The notes: generated by a model from the sequence alone, not told the origin. A stretch of DNA of 64,000 nucleotides from Sporomusaceae bacterium UBA7701 (GCA_002482545.1 DLGF01000012.1:103915-167914), one strand, 5' to 3'. Shown: positions 35,763 to 44,487, counted from the first letter of the stretch. Numbers and translations are program-made.

Positions 35763-36232
35763 TATCGGTTGATCTGCTTCAGCGCAATTTCTTCCTGGCT
35801 GGTCAGAATATTATCGATCTCCAGCAAGATAAGCAGCCTGTCGTCTAGCTTCCCGACGCCCTGGATGTACCGGGCGTCCAGGATGAAGGCCGGCGGGGGA
35901 GGCTCGACGCTGGCCTGCGGCAGTCTTACCACCTCAGTCACAGCATCCACCACCACGCCGACGGTTTGACCATTCACTTCGACGATGATGACGCGGGTGT
36001 CTTCGTCATGGTTGGATATAGCAAGCTGAAATCTTTTTCGCAAGTCGATGATGGGGATGATCCTGCTGCGAAGATTGATAATGCCTTCCATAAACGAGGG
36101 CGTTTGGGGCAGCTTGGTAATGGGTACCATGCGGATGATTTCCTGAACCTTGGTAATCGGCAGGCCGAATTCTTCTTTGGCCAGGCGAAAAATTACCAAT
36201 TGCAGTTCATGGCTGACTTGCACGTTGTCCAT
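35762..36232 (-). CDS. cheW: CheW-like chemotaxis coupling protein
   Basis: A 156-residue protein with the CheW domain: QLVIFRLAKEEFGLPITKVQEIIRM and a PSFMEGIINLRSRIIPIIDLRKRF core. CheW links receptors to CheA. No other che genes lie here, though a cytosolic chemoreceptor is found at 50962-51822. It is translationally coupled to ispE, an unexpected partner. A sigma-A-like promoter lies upstream. Confidence 0.9.
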   Translation of the reverse strand: MDNVQVSHELQLVIFRLAKEEFGLPITKVQEIIRMVPITKLPQTPSFMEGIINLRSRIIPIIDLRKRFQLAISNHDEDTRVIIVEVNGQTVGVVVDAVTEVVRLPQASVEPPPPAFILDARYIQGVGKLDDRLLILLEIDNILTSQEEIALKQINR

Positions 36233-36273
36233 AAAATAACCCCCACACGTAGTATTTATGGTATTTTATTCTA

Positions 36274-36303
36274 CATATAAGGGTATTTGCCTGCTGCTGT
36301 CAA
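36274..36303 (-). promoter_or_regulatory. probable promoter of the cheW-ispE-gntR operon
   Basis: On the minus strand a perfect TTGACA, an 18 bp spacer and TATATG lie about 40 bp upstream of the cheW start. Only the -10 element is imperfect. Confidence 0.55.
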
Positions 36304-36328
36304 GAGACATTTTTTCTAAAAATCCGAC

Positions 36329-38983
36329 CTACAGGGTATGAACGCCGGCAATCCGCGGCGAAAAATCGACGAACGAACTCTCCGGGCGTTCCCGCCATTC
36401 ATGGCGGAAAGCGTCGATGACTCCCATCACCCTGTCGTATTTTTCATAAAATATGACGATGAGATCGCCGGGCTGAGCTGCAACCAGCGCGGTCCGAACC
36501 GCCTCATCCTCGGCCAGCACCACTTCGACGCTGGCCTCCGGCAGACCGACCTGCAATACGCCCTGCCGTAGCAGGGCCGCTATCTGCCCCGGCTCCCGCC
36601 CGCGAAGATCACTGTCTTCTTTTACATAAATATAATCAAATCCCTGTCCCGCAATCCGCCCGACATTGACGGTCACATCATCCCTCCGGTCTCCGGGGGC
36701 GCCGATCACGCCGACCAGCCTTTTGGCGCCCAGCCGCTTGGCGGTATGAATAAGCGCCTTATAGCCGGCCGGATTATGCCCATAATCCACGCAAACCCTG
36801 AAATCGCCAACCGTCATCAGATTCAACCGCCCCGGGTTGACCTCGAAGGTCGAGAGGCCTTTGCGAATGTAGCTCAGCGGAACTTTGAGGCAATAACAGG
36901 ACGCCGCCGCGATCACCGCGTTCTGAATATTATGGATGGCGATTCCCCCCAAGGTTACCGGCACATCGCTCACTCTGACAATCGACCGCCCCAGACTCCC
37001 GCAGGCGGCGTAAATCGTCCCGTCCCGCACGAAAAAGGCCTTGCCCCCCACGCTCAAATGCCTCCGGATGATGATATTGTCCGGCTCGGTACTGAATAAT
37101 ACTACTTCGCCCCGGGCCCGGGCCAGCATCGCCATGACACACGGGTCATCGGCGTTCAGAAGCGCAACCCCGCCCGGCCGGAGCGCCTCGACAATCAATG
37201 ATTTGACATAGATCAAATCTTCGAGATCCTCGATTCCGTCCTGGCCAAAATGATCTTCACTGATATTGGTCACCACGCCGACATCGCAGGCGTCAAACCC
37301 GAGACCGCCCCGCATGATGCCGCCCCGCGCCGTTTCCAGGACGGCCACTTCGGTAAGCGGGTCGGTCAGAACGGTTCTCGCGCTTGTCGGACCGGTGGTA
37401 TCTCCTGCTAGAATCTTTCGCCCGCCGATGTAAATCCCGTCGGTAGTGGTCATGCCGGCCGCATAACCCGCCGTCTGCCAGATATGGCTGATCATCCGCG
37501 TAACCGTTGTTTTTCCGTTGGTCCCGGTCACGGCAATAATCGGGATCCGCCCTTCGCCTTCAGGAAAGAGATAATCAATGACGCGGGCGGCGACATCCCG
37601 GGATTTTCCGGCTGAAGGGTAGTGGTGCATCCGGATGCCGGGCGCGGCGTTGACTTCGATAATGGCTCCGTTTCCCGCGGTAATCGGTTTCGTAATATCC
37701 GCAGCCACCAAATCCACTCCCGCGATATCCAAGCCGATCAGTCGGGCGGCCCGTTCCGCCAGCAGGGCGTTGTCCGGATGGACGATATCCGTCACATCCA
37801 CCGCCGTTCCTCCGGTGCTCAGGTTGGCGTTATCCCGGATGTATACCACTTTCCCTTTACCGGGAACGCCGTCAGGCGCCAGGCCCTGTCTGGCCAGCAC
37901 CGTAACCGCCACTGCGTCGATCCTTATTTTGGTAAGCGGTTTCTCATGGCCTTCTCCCCGCAAGGGGTCCAGGTTAGCCATCGCCACCAGTTGTTCCACG
38001 GAGTGGCTGCCGTCGCCGATGACATAGGCCGGAATGCGTTCGGCGGCGGCCTCCAGCTTGCCGTTCACCACGCACAGCCGGTATTGCCGGCCGGTGACAT
38101 ATTCCTCAACTACTACCCTCCGGTCGTACTGGGCGGCGATGTGATAAGCCCGCTCGGCCGCCGCGGGAGCGGAAATATTAAGGGTCACCCCTTTGCCCTG
38201 GTTGCCGTTGACCGGTTTTATCGCCACAGGCCCCCCCAGCAGGCTGACTGCCCTGGCCGCCTCCGCCGCATCCTCCGCCACCAGTCCGTCAGGGACCGGG
38301 AGGCCCCCTTCAGCCAAGACCCGCTTGGTAAGCTCCTTGTCGCCTGCAAGATCGGCGCCCAACGCGCCTGTCCGGCCGGTTACCGTGGCCCATAAGCGCT
38401 GCTGCTTGCGCCCGTACCCCAGGATCAAAAGGTCTTCGCCTTCCACCCGGGTCACCGGAATCCGCCGCCGCCGGGCCGCGTCGTAAAGCGCCTCCGTGCT
38501 GGGCCCCAGCCGGCTGCGTTCCCCCTCGGACCTGACTCTCCTTACGGCCTCCGCACAGTCGTAGGCCTGTCCGTTAAGCACCGCGAGCAGCAACTGCTCG
38601 GCCGCCAGAACCGAGGCGACCGCCGCCGCCGCTGTCCGATAGCCGATTACCACATCATAGACGCCGCGTTTTCCCGAACCGCGGGTTTTGCCAAATCCCA
38701 CCTGATAGCCCGCCTGGCACTGCAGTTCGATCGCCACGTGCTCGAAAACATGGGCCAGATAGGTGCCTTCCTTCAGCCGTTCCACGAAGCCGCCGGGATA
38801 CCCCCGTGAGCAGCTGTGGCTCTTCAAGCCGGGCAGGATCTCCACCAGACTGGCGCAGAAGCCCGGCAGCTCACTGCTGGCCACGTCCTCATAGTCGCCA
38901 ATATCCAGCCTGATTCTCAGCACGGGATTATGACTGTAAATATTGGCGTTTGGCAGAACCTGCGTAGAAAGAACACGCATCAA
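36329..38983 (-). CDS. cphA: cyanophycin synthetase
   Basis: An 884-residue protein of the CphA1 class. The central ATP-grasp region (VAIKPVNGNQGKGVTLN near residue 260) adds aspartate; the C-terminal Mur-ligase domain has the P-loop GTNGKTT near residue 490 and a GDRRDD segment, and adds arginine to the aspartate side chain. Both active sites look intact. It makes the storage polymer multi-L-arginyl-poly-L-aspartate. cphB lies 35 bp upstream, on the same strand. Confidence 0.94.
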   Translation of the reverse strand: MMRVLSTQVLPNANIYSHNPVLRIRLDIGDYEDVASSELPGFCASLVEILPGLKSHSCSRGYPGGFVERLKEGTYLAHVFEHVAIELQCQAGYQVGFGKTRGSGKRGVYDVVIGYRTAAAAVASVLAAEQLLLAVLNGQAYDCAEAVRRVRSEGERSRLGPSTEALYDAARRRRIPVTRVEGEDLLILGYGRKQQRLWATVTGRTGALGADLAGDKELTKRVLAEGGLPVPDGLVAEDAAEAARAVSLLGGPVAIKPVNGNQGKGVTLNISAPAAAERAYHIAAQYDRRVVVEEYVTGRQYRLCVVNGKLEAAAERIPAYVIGDGSHSVEQLVAMANLDPLRGEGHEKPLTKIRIDAVAVTVLARQGLAPDGVPGKGKVVYIRDNANLSTGGTAVDVTDIVHPDNALLAERAARLIGLDIAGVDLVAADITKPITAGNGAIIEVNAAPGIRMHHYPSAGKSRDVAARVIDYLFPEGEGRIPIIAVTGTNGKTTVTRMISHIWQTAGYAAGMTTTDGIYIGGRKILAGDTTGPTSARTVLTDPLTEVAVLETARGGIMRGGLGFDACDVGVVTNISEDHFGQDGIEDLEDLIYVKSLIVEALRPGGVALLNADDPCVMAMLARARGEVVLFSTEPDNIIIRRHLSVGGKAFFVRDGTIYAACGSLGRSIVRVSDVPVTLGGIAIHNIQNAVIAAASCYCLKVPLSYIRKGLSTFEVNPGRLNLMTVGDFRVCVDYGHNPAGYKALIHTAKRLGAKRLVGVIGAPGDRRDDVTVNVGRIAGQGFDYIYVKEDSDLRGREPGQIAALLRQGVLQVGLPEASVEVVLAEDEAVRTALVAAQPGDLIVIFYEKYDRVMGVIDAFRHEWRERPESSFVDFSPRIAGVHTL

Positions 38984-39018
38984 AAAGCCTCCTCATGGTT
39001 CCCGTAAATTCGTCAAGC

Positions 39019-39834
39019 TTATTTGGTCTTGCTGGTGTGTGGCACCCGCCGTTTGAGGTCGTAGCCGAACCCGCTGGGCAGGATGTGCAGGATGACATTG
39101 GTCAGCGCCAGTGGATCGAAGGGCTTGGACTCGGATATATTCGTCTGGATAATGGACTTGCCATCGACAATAGTAACGGTTTGCGAACCTACTATTTCCA
39201 CCATTCCCTCCGGCGATACGCTGAGAGCCGTATCCTCGTCAATGCCCACTCCTAAAATGTGCGGATTCTGGGCAACTGCCGCCAGCAGCCGGTTGATCCG
39301 CCCCCGCTGGGCAAAATGCTGGTCGATGACCACTTCCTCCAGCAAACCCATGCCGTGAGCCATGCTGAGCATCGATTTGGTGGGAGTGTCGCTGGAACTG
39401 CCGTCCACAATCATGGTGTCGCTCATCACCGATGCGCCGGCGCTCGTACCGGCGATAACCGTCCCCTGCCGGAACGAACGCCGGATGGCGGCATCCACGC
39501 CCGAGCCCCCCAGGATGCTGGTAAGGCGCAGTTGATCGCCACCGGTAAAAAAAATGCCGCTGGACTGCTCGATTTCGGAGATATTATGCCGGTCATTGGC
39601 GGCTTCGCGATTGGCGATAAACAGTATATTCGAACTTTCGGCCCCGAACTCGGTAAACAGGCTTCGGTATTCGTCGCCAACCTCCCGGGGAAATTCCGTG
39701 GCTGTGGTAACGACGGCGATCCGCGATTCCCGTCCGCCAGCCATGGCAATGAATTTGCGAAGAATGATGCATTCTCCCTGCTTGTCCTCATTGCCGCCGA
39801 TAATCAGCAGATTGCCTCCGCAACTTTCGCCCAT
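39019..39834 (-). CDS. cphB: cyanophycinase
   Basis: A 271-residue serine hydrolase of the S51 family. The nucleophile elbow is GTSAGASVMS, and GGDQLRLTS and VGIDEDTAL complete the family pattern. It cuts cyanophycin to beta-Asp-Arg dipeptides. The ATG follows AAAGGAGGCAGC. With cphA 35 bp downstream the two form a make-and-break operon. No dipeptidase (isoaspartyl) gene is seen alongside. Confidence 0.94.
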   Translation of the reverse strand: MGESCGGNLLIIGGNEDKQGECIILRKFIAMAGGRESRIAVVTTATEFPREVGDEYRSLFTEFGAESSNILFIANREAANDRHNISEIEQSSGIFFTGGDQLRLTSILGGSGVDAAIRRSFRQGTVIAGTSAGASVMSDTMIVDGSSSDTPTKSMLSMAHGMGLLEEVVIDQHFAQRGRINRLLAAVAQNPHILGVGIDEDTALSVSPEGMVEIVGSQTVTIVDGKSIIQTNISESKPFDPLALTNVILHILPSGFGYDLKRRVPHTSKTK

Positions 39835-40012
39835 GCTGCCTCCTTTGCCGCTTGTGCGTCCAGGCGAGAAACGCGCATAGTTTATTCATAGGTATTTTTA
39901 CCAGACTGTGAGTCCTATATACAAAAATTTCCGGCAGGCATTGAAAATACCACCGGCATATAATGGTTTAGCAGTTTAATCTGTCCGCATCAGTATCAAG
40001 GAGGTCGAGAAG

Positions 40013-40642
40013 ATGAAAGTCCGGATTATCCACTTGCCTCACTGCCCGGGGCAGGCCCGTTTCGCCGAAGGCGATCATCATCCTCTCATAGCCGTCATCC
40101 AAAAGCTCTTAACCGACTACAACCTCTACGAGGGCTCGGCCCATGGCATTTACGATACCCGCACTGCGGAGGCGATCAGCCGCTTCCAGGAATTCCGGGG
40201 ATTGAAGCCAACGGGCGCGGTGGACCCCATTACCTATTGCCGGCTTCAGGCCGCCGCCGAAAGCGAAGTGGAGCCTTTGAACAAACCCCGGGCCAAGGTA
40301 GGCCTTGTCAAAGGCAACATCCTCATCAGCAAATCCGTCCGCCAGTTAACCTTATTTGACAGCAACAAACCGCTGCGGCAATACCCCATCGCCATCGGAA
40401 AACCCTCGACGCCCACTCCCGAAGGCAACTATGCGATCGCCACCAAGATCCTAAATCCCGGCGGCGTACTGGGAAGCCGCTGGATGGGACTCAATTTCGA
40501 CGCCTATGGAATCCACGGAACCAGTTCCCCCTGGCTGATCGGCCAAATGGTTTCCAACGGCTGCATCCGGATGCACAACGCCCATGCGGAAGAATTATTT
40601 TATCATGTGAATGTCGGAACCCCGGTGTTTATTCGGAATTAA
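40013..40642 (+). CDS. L,D-transpeptidase with peptidoglycan-binding domain
   Basis: A 209-residue protein. Residues 22-85 form a peptidoglycan-binding domain (GIYDTRTAEAISRFQEFRGLKPTG); residues about 100-209 form a YkuD domain with the catalytic cysteine in SNGCIRM and the histidine in GIHGTSS. It makes 3-3 cross-links in peptidoglycan. There is no signal peptide or membrane segment, as in B. subtilis YkuD, a protein tied to the spore. The last 48 bases overlap the convergent HipA-like gene. A CATATAATG sequence lies 56 bp upstream of the start. Confidence 0.9.
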   Translation: MKVRIIHLPHCPGQARFAEGDHHPLIAVIQKLLTDYNLYEGSAHGIYDTRTAEAISRFQEFRGLKPTGAVDPITYCRLQAAAESEVEPLNKPRAKVGLVKGNILISKSVRQLTLFDSNKPLRQYPIAIGKPSTPTPEGNYAIATKILNPGGVLGSRWMGLNFDAYGIHGTSSPWLIGQMVSNGCIRMHNAHAEELFYHVNVGTPVFIRN

Positions 40643-41395
40643 GGCGCGAAGACAGACAGCGATTTCCTCGATCATATCCCGCCGGGTTATCAGATACCGT
40701 TCCAGGGCCTGCCGTTCACTATCCTGGGGCAGCCACTCCTGCGGTATGCCGGCGACCAGTCCGGCCAGCTCCGAGTCGGGAATCGCCTGAATCCTTTCCA
40801 AGTACGGCGCAAAATCGCCAGGCGTGAGATAATGCTTCAGCAACCAGCCGTAGGCCCAGTGCCGGTTGAGCTTGATCGTCGGCGCCAGCTTCTCCAGCCA
40901 TTCAACCGTCCACCGGCCCCGCCTGAATAAATGCGAGTTGTCGATCGCGTATATCTTCAGCCCTTCCCGCTCCTGCCTGACGAGCAGGTTGCGCCGGTTG
41001 AAGGTCCGGTCCAGGTTATGGAACATGTGATCAAACAGCATCACTCCCGCCATCTGTCCCCGATTCGCCGCTTTTCCCAGATTGCTGCGGGTTATATATC
41101 CCGTATGGCTCAGATACTCGCAGGCGTAGTGACGGCCGGGCGTTACCCTCGCTGCGAGCAAAATCCGGCTGCGCTTGATGACCTGTTCCTCCAATTTTAT
41201 TACTCCGCCCCGCGGAAAAGAAAGCCCCAGTATTTCCCCCATCTTACTGCCCAAAAGCTCGTTGGCCAGAACCTTGGGCCCCAGGCGGTTATTCTGGAGC
41301 TTTACCACATATACCTTGCCGTCGCTGGCCCGGAAGAGCTGGGGGGTGGTCGCCCCAAGCCCGACCCGGCCCATATGCACACTTGCGGTCAACAT
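40595..41395 (-). CDS. HipA-like kinase domain protein
   Basis: A 266-residue protein matching the HipA-like kinase family. It shows VYVVKLQNNRLGPKVLANELLGSKMGEILGL (nucleotide-binding lysine region), MLFDHMFHNLDRTFNRRNLLV (catalytic-loop-like D-x3-N) and IYAIDNSHLF (metal-binding D). This form stands alone, without a HipB antitoxin, and is common in spore-formers. Function is unproven. Its 3' end overlaps the convergent L,D-transpeptidase gene by 48 bp. Confidence 0.8.
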   Translation of the reverse strand: MLTASVHMGRVGLGATTPQLFRASDGKVYVVKLQNNRLGPKVLANELLGSKMGEILGLSFPRGGVIKLEEQVIKRSRILLAARVTPGRHYACEYLSHTGYITRSNLGKAANRGQMAGVMLFDHMFHNLDRTFNRRNLLVRQEREGLKIYAIDNSHLFRRGRWTVEWLEKLAPTIKLNRHWAYGWLLKHYLTPGDFAPYLERIQAIPDSELAGLVAGIPQEWLPQDSERQALERYLITRRDMIEEIAVCLRALIPNKHRGSDIHMIK

Positions 41396-41510
41396 CAGTA
41401 GCCCTCCTCTCGGCAGAAAATATGCCGCCCCGCTGAGCGCTTCTCAGCCTCTTGGCCGGCTAAGCGCTACAGTATATGACAGCGGCCCCCGAAAAAGGAC
41501 AAAAAAATCC

Positions 41511-41743
41511 CAGGCCGGCAAGAAAGGCCCGCCTGCGGCGCACCCGCAAGAGGTAGGCTGCGGTCTAAACATTCGCGCTAAGAACTTGCGCACTTGGCTC
41601 TCAGGGCATTTGCCTGTGTACGACCAGTACGCGCTTCCGGTGCGGCCCGCACACGGTTCGTGGAGTCTACTTACATATAAGCAATGGACGCTGAAAGAAC
41701 TCACAAAATCAGAGCGTGCATCTGGACCTTTTTTGGCAGCCTG
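41511..41743 (-). repeat. dispersed structured repeat, copy B (233 bp, inverted orientation)
   Basis: Read on the minus strand this copy begins CAGGCTGCCAAAAAAGG and ends CCTTTCTTGCCGGCCTG; the two ends still pair, with G-U and compensatory changes relative to copies A and C. It keeps the 5' block (GGTCCAGATGCACG, TTTCAGCGTCC, TTGC-N6-GTAA, GTGTGCGGGCCGCACCGG) and the 3' block (AAGTGCGCAA, TCTTAGCGCG, GCCTACCTCTTGCGGGT). The centre is short, with a GGC-AAAT-GCC hairpin. The end is followed on the minus strand by GGATTTTTTTG, which looks like a terminator. Confidence 0.85.
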
Positions 41744-41755
41744 AGTTTGTCTTTG

Positions 41756-41789
41756 AAAAAATCCCGGACCCAAAGGTCCGGGATTTCGG
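41756..41789 (-). terminator. intrinsic terminator after the ClpP-fold protease gene
   Basis: The perfect stem AAATCCCGGACC / GGTCCGGGATTT with a CAAA loop overlaps the end of the gene and is followed on the minus strand by TTTTCAAAG. Repeat copy B begins about 12 bp further on. Confidence 0.85.
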
Positions 41790-42635
41790 CTATTCTCTTT
41801 TTGTCGTTTCCCGCCCGTAGGGGACCGGGATATATTGAACCGACGGCCGGCGCTGCGCCGGTTGCGGATATAATTCCATCAGATCGTATATTTCGGTGGG
41901 AAGTTCCGGATTAATCGGCAATCCCATATCTTTCAGCCTGTCGCAGGTAATGGGATAATCGTGGGTCCAGCGTCCCTCGCTGAGCGTTTTGGCGAGCGCC
42001 TGCGCCTGTTCCGGCGGCAGCTTGTCGGACAACAGCCGCGTCAAAAATTCTTCGACCTGCCGCATGGCCTTCTCCGCCATATCCGCCATGATCAGCGTAT
42101 TATCTTCGACCCGGTTGACGTTTTTACGCTTGACGGCGTTCAGGATGGAGGCGGCCGGATACTGGCCCAGCTGCGGGTCGACTGGTCCCAGCACCGAGTT
42201 ACAATCCATCACAATCTCATCGGCGGCCAGCGCAATCATCGTACCGCCACTCATGGCGTAATGGGGGACAAAAACCGTCACTTTGGCCGGATGGCGCATG
42301 AGGGCGTGGGCAATCTGCTCCGAAGCCAGCACCAGCCCGCCGGGGGTGTGCAGCACCAGATCAATGGGCATATCGTCAGGCGTCAGCCGAATGGCGCGCA
42401 GCACTTGCTCGGAATCCTCAATGTTGATATAGCGGCTGATGGGCATCCCCAGAATGCTGATGGCTTCCTGGCGGTGGATCATCGTGATCAGGCGGGACTT
42501 ATGACGTTCCTCGATCGACCGGATAAGACCGATCCGAGCCCGTTCCATCCGCTGGTGCTTAAACATCGGCCAAATGGTGAATACCAGAAAAAACAACCAT
42601 AGTATTTGGGTAAAGTCTATATGCGCTCCCTCCAT
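41790..42635 (-). CDS. membrane-anchored serine protease of the SDH/ClpP-fold family
   Basis: The ATG after GGGAGGCTATTT gives 281 residues with an N-terminal membrane helix (ILWLFFLVFTIWPMF). The protein matches the serine dehydrogenase proteinase (SDH) fold: IDLVLHTPGGLVLASEQIA, MSGGTMIALAADEIVMD carrying the likely catalytic serine, and SVLGPVDPQLG. A second ATG 36 codons upstream lacks a ribosome site. Substrate unknown. A polar tail (QPAQRRPSVQ) ends the protein. Confidence 0.82.
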   Translation of the reverse strand: MEGAHIDFTQILWLFFLVFTIWPMFKHQRMERARIGLIRSIEERHKSRLITMIHRQEAISILGMPISRYINIEDSEQVLRAIRLTPDDMPIDLVLHTPGGLVLASEQIAHALMRHPAKVTVFVPHYAMSGGTMIALAADEIVMDCNSVLGPVDPQLGQYPAASILNAVKRKNVNRVEDNTLIMADMAEKAMRQVEEFLTRLLSDKLPPEQAQALAKTLSEGRWTHDYPITCDRLKDMGLPINPELPTEIYDLMELYPQPAQRRPSVQYIPVPYGRETTKRE

Positions 42636-42747
42636 AAATAGCCTCCCATCAAGATTTAGGATAACTATTGCAATTCCCCATGGCTTGGACAAAATCCTTT
42701 TTTGCTTTCCACAAGGAGGCCGAGGCTCACCGGCAGGGGCCAAACGG

Positions 42748-42776
42748 AAAGACCACGGCTGATAACCGTGGCCTCG
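42748..42776 (-). terminator. probable intrinsic terminator after the DUF3794/SH3 gene
   Basis: The stem CCACGG / CCGTGG with a seven-base loop and a few flanking pairs is followed on the minus strand by TCTTTCCGTTTG. It lies right after the stop. Confidence 0.55.
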
Positions 42777-42779
42777 CGT

Positions 42780-43700
42780 CTAGCCCATTGGGGTCCCGCC
42801 GCCGCTGAGCAGCCAGCCGGCGATCCATCCGGTGGTGTTGCCGTCGCCCAGCACAACCCGGTACCAGCCAAAGGCCTGATCTTTAAGCGTAACTGTATCG
42901 CCCCGATTAACCTGGGTGACCACCGGAAAATTGGTGCCGGGACCGGTACGGACATTGACCCTGTTCGCGGTGACAGTGGAAGTGCCGGTTACCGTCAGGG
43001 GAACGCCCGCCGTCTGTTCAAGCCCCGGGCCGGTGACAAACACGTTGCCGGTTGAGGCGACGATAGCGCTGCCGGAGATCAGGTCGTCGGTCGAGCTGGC
43101 GCTGGTTACCTCGACCATCCCCACCTGGTCGATGGGCGAAAGGGCGTAGACATCCATTTCCGTAGTAGTAACCACCCGGACCCAGACTTTAAGTACAATG
43201 GTGATATGCACCCGGCGGGGATGATGGTGCCGGTGAAAATCATAATTAACATATTCCACCACTACATCGGCGGTCGCCTTCATATCCGGCATGGCGCCGT
43301 CGATTTCGATATCCCGCGTCCACCGCACATGATCCTTCTCGAAAGCTTGCACCGGCTGGTCGGGCCGTTCGGCTACATACAGCACCTTTGCTTCCAGTTC
43401 GCCTCGGACGATAACCTTATTGGGTATTACATCGACACTTCTGATGCAAACATCTTTTACAAAAACGTCGATAACCTGCTCGATATCAGGCCGCGGGTCG
43501 GGAACCTCCATGTCGAACTCTACGACCCGCTGTTTCATATCGGCGCCTAGCACCTGCTCAACCTGGATTGTTTCCGGACCAGGCTCGGGGCAGCCGCAAA
43601 TCATTTCGGCACTGTCGATTGTACCCGTGCCGGTACTTACCATCACGGTTTCCGAGGTAGCGGTGGTAGCGCCGGAGCTCTGTCTCTTTTGGTCAGCCAT
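42780..43700 (-). CDS. DUF3794 (SPOCS) protein with C-terminal SH3b domain
   Basis: A 306-residue protein. Residues 44-175 form a DUF3794/SPOCS domain (VEQVIDVFVKDVCIRSVDV, RGELEAKVLYVAERPDQPV), a domain of sporulation morphogenesis proteins such as SipL. Residues 245-298 form a bacterial SH3 domain (RVNVRTGPGTNFPVV, GWYRVVLGDGNTTGWIAGWLL) of the type that binds wall peptides. A short HRHHHP loop sits where its paralogue has a long His/Asp insert. It follows that paralogue by 36 bp and is probably transcribed with it. No signal peptide. A spore coat or envelope role is inferred. Confidence 0.8.
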   Translation of the reverse strand: MADQKRQSSGATTATSETVMVSTGTGTIDSAEMICGCPEPGPETIQVEQVLGADMKQRVVEFDMEVPDPRPDIEQVIDVFVKDVCIRSVDVIPNKVIVRGELEAKVLYVAERPDQPVQAFEKDHVRWTRDIEIDGAMPDMKATADVVVEYVNYDFHRHHHPRRVHITIVLKVWVRVVTTTEMDVYALSPIDQVGMVEVTSASSTDDLISGSAIVASTGNVFVTGPGLEQTAGVPLTVTGTSTVTANRVNVRTGPGTNFPVVTQVNRGDTVTLKDQAFGWYRVVLGDGNTTGWIAGWLLSGGGTPMG

Positions 43701-43736
43701 TGTTTCCCCCCCTTTTATTGGAGTATTGCTAACCGA

Positions 43737-44429
43737 TCAGCCCTTCGGCGTCGTCGGCATCGTCGGCATCGCCCCGATTTGCACCTCGCGGTCGGCCAGC
43801 ACCTTGGCGGTAATCTTCAAAACCACTGATACATCGAATTCGCGGCAGATGTGGTGGTGGTGGTGATGGTGATGATGATCGCAGTCGTCGTCGTCGTCGC
43901 AGTCGTCGTCGCAATCGTGGTCATAATCGTCGTCGCAGTCGTCGTCATGCCACTTCATATCGCCGTATTTGTGCCGGTGAGCGTGGGTATGCTCATTGAC
44001 GTCATAGTCAACGAATTCCACCACAACGCTGGCCTCGGCATCCATGCCCTTACGGGCGCCGGCGATGGCAATATCCTGGGTCCACTTAACATGCCGCAGT
44101 TCGACTGCGTGCACCGCCTGGTCCGGCGTGTCAGCGACATAAATAGCCTTGATCTCCAGGTCGCCGCGGACAATAATCTTGTCAGTGATGACGTCGACGC
44201 TGTTTATGTCCACATCTTTTACGAATACATCGATAATTTGCTCAATGGGCGGCTTCTCGTCCGGTACCCGAATGTTGATGTCAAGCACCTTCTGCTGCTC
44301 CTGCTCGCCGATTACCTGACGTACGATGATCGGCCCCGTCTGCGCCCCGAGCGTGCATTGGTTCCAAGAATTCATCGATGTTCCAACTAACGAAGCGCTT
44401 ACCGTCTGACGCGTCTTTTTATCGTCCAC
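43737..44429 (-). CDS. DUF3794 protein with a His/Asp-rich metal-binding-like insert
   Basis: A 230-residue DUF3794 protein (IEQIIDVFVKDVDINSVDV, RGDLEIKAIYVADTPDQAV). The domain is interrupted at residues 147-193 by a run of His, Asp and Cys: several CDDD units and nine consecutive His at 185-193. The domain resumes with CREFDVSVVLKI. The insert is in frame and occurs in the same loop as HRHHHP in the downstream paralogue. It looks like a metal-binding or mineral-templating segment. A sigma-K-like promoter precedes it. Confidence 0.82.
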   Translation of the reverse strand: MDDKKTRQTVSASLVGTSMNSWNQCTLGAQTGPIIVRQVIGEQEQQKVLDINIRVPDEKPPIEQIIDVFVKDVDINSVDVITDKIIVRGDLEIKAIYVADTPDQAVHAVELRHVKWTQDIAIAGARKGMDAEASVVVEFVDYDVNEHTHAHRHKYGDMKWHDDDCDDDYDHDCDDDCDDDDDCDHHHHHHHHHICREFDVSVVLKITAKVLADREVQIGAMPTMPTTPKG

Positions 44430-44463
44430 ACATATTCCCCCCTTTGTATGTTCTAGTTATATA

Positions 44464-44487
44464 TATGCCTTCATTTTGGCTTCTGTG
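44464..44487 (-). promoter_or_regulatory. sigma-K/E-like sporulation promoter of the DUF3794 operon
   Basis: On the minus strand CACA, exactly 16 bp and CATATATAT match the sigma-K pattern mACm-N16/17-CATAnnnTA (last bases imperfect). It lies about 35 bp upstream of the DUF3794 start. Confidence 0.5.

Noticed and set aside
43847..43989. Sequencing or assembly artefact for the His/Asp triplet-rich run
   Set aside because: The frame is maintained, codons vary within the run, and the domain continues normally afterwards; expansion by slippage during evolution is possible but that is not an artefact.
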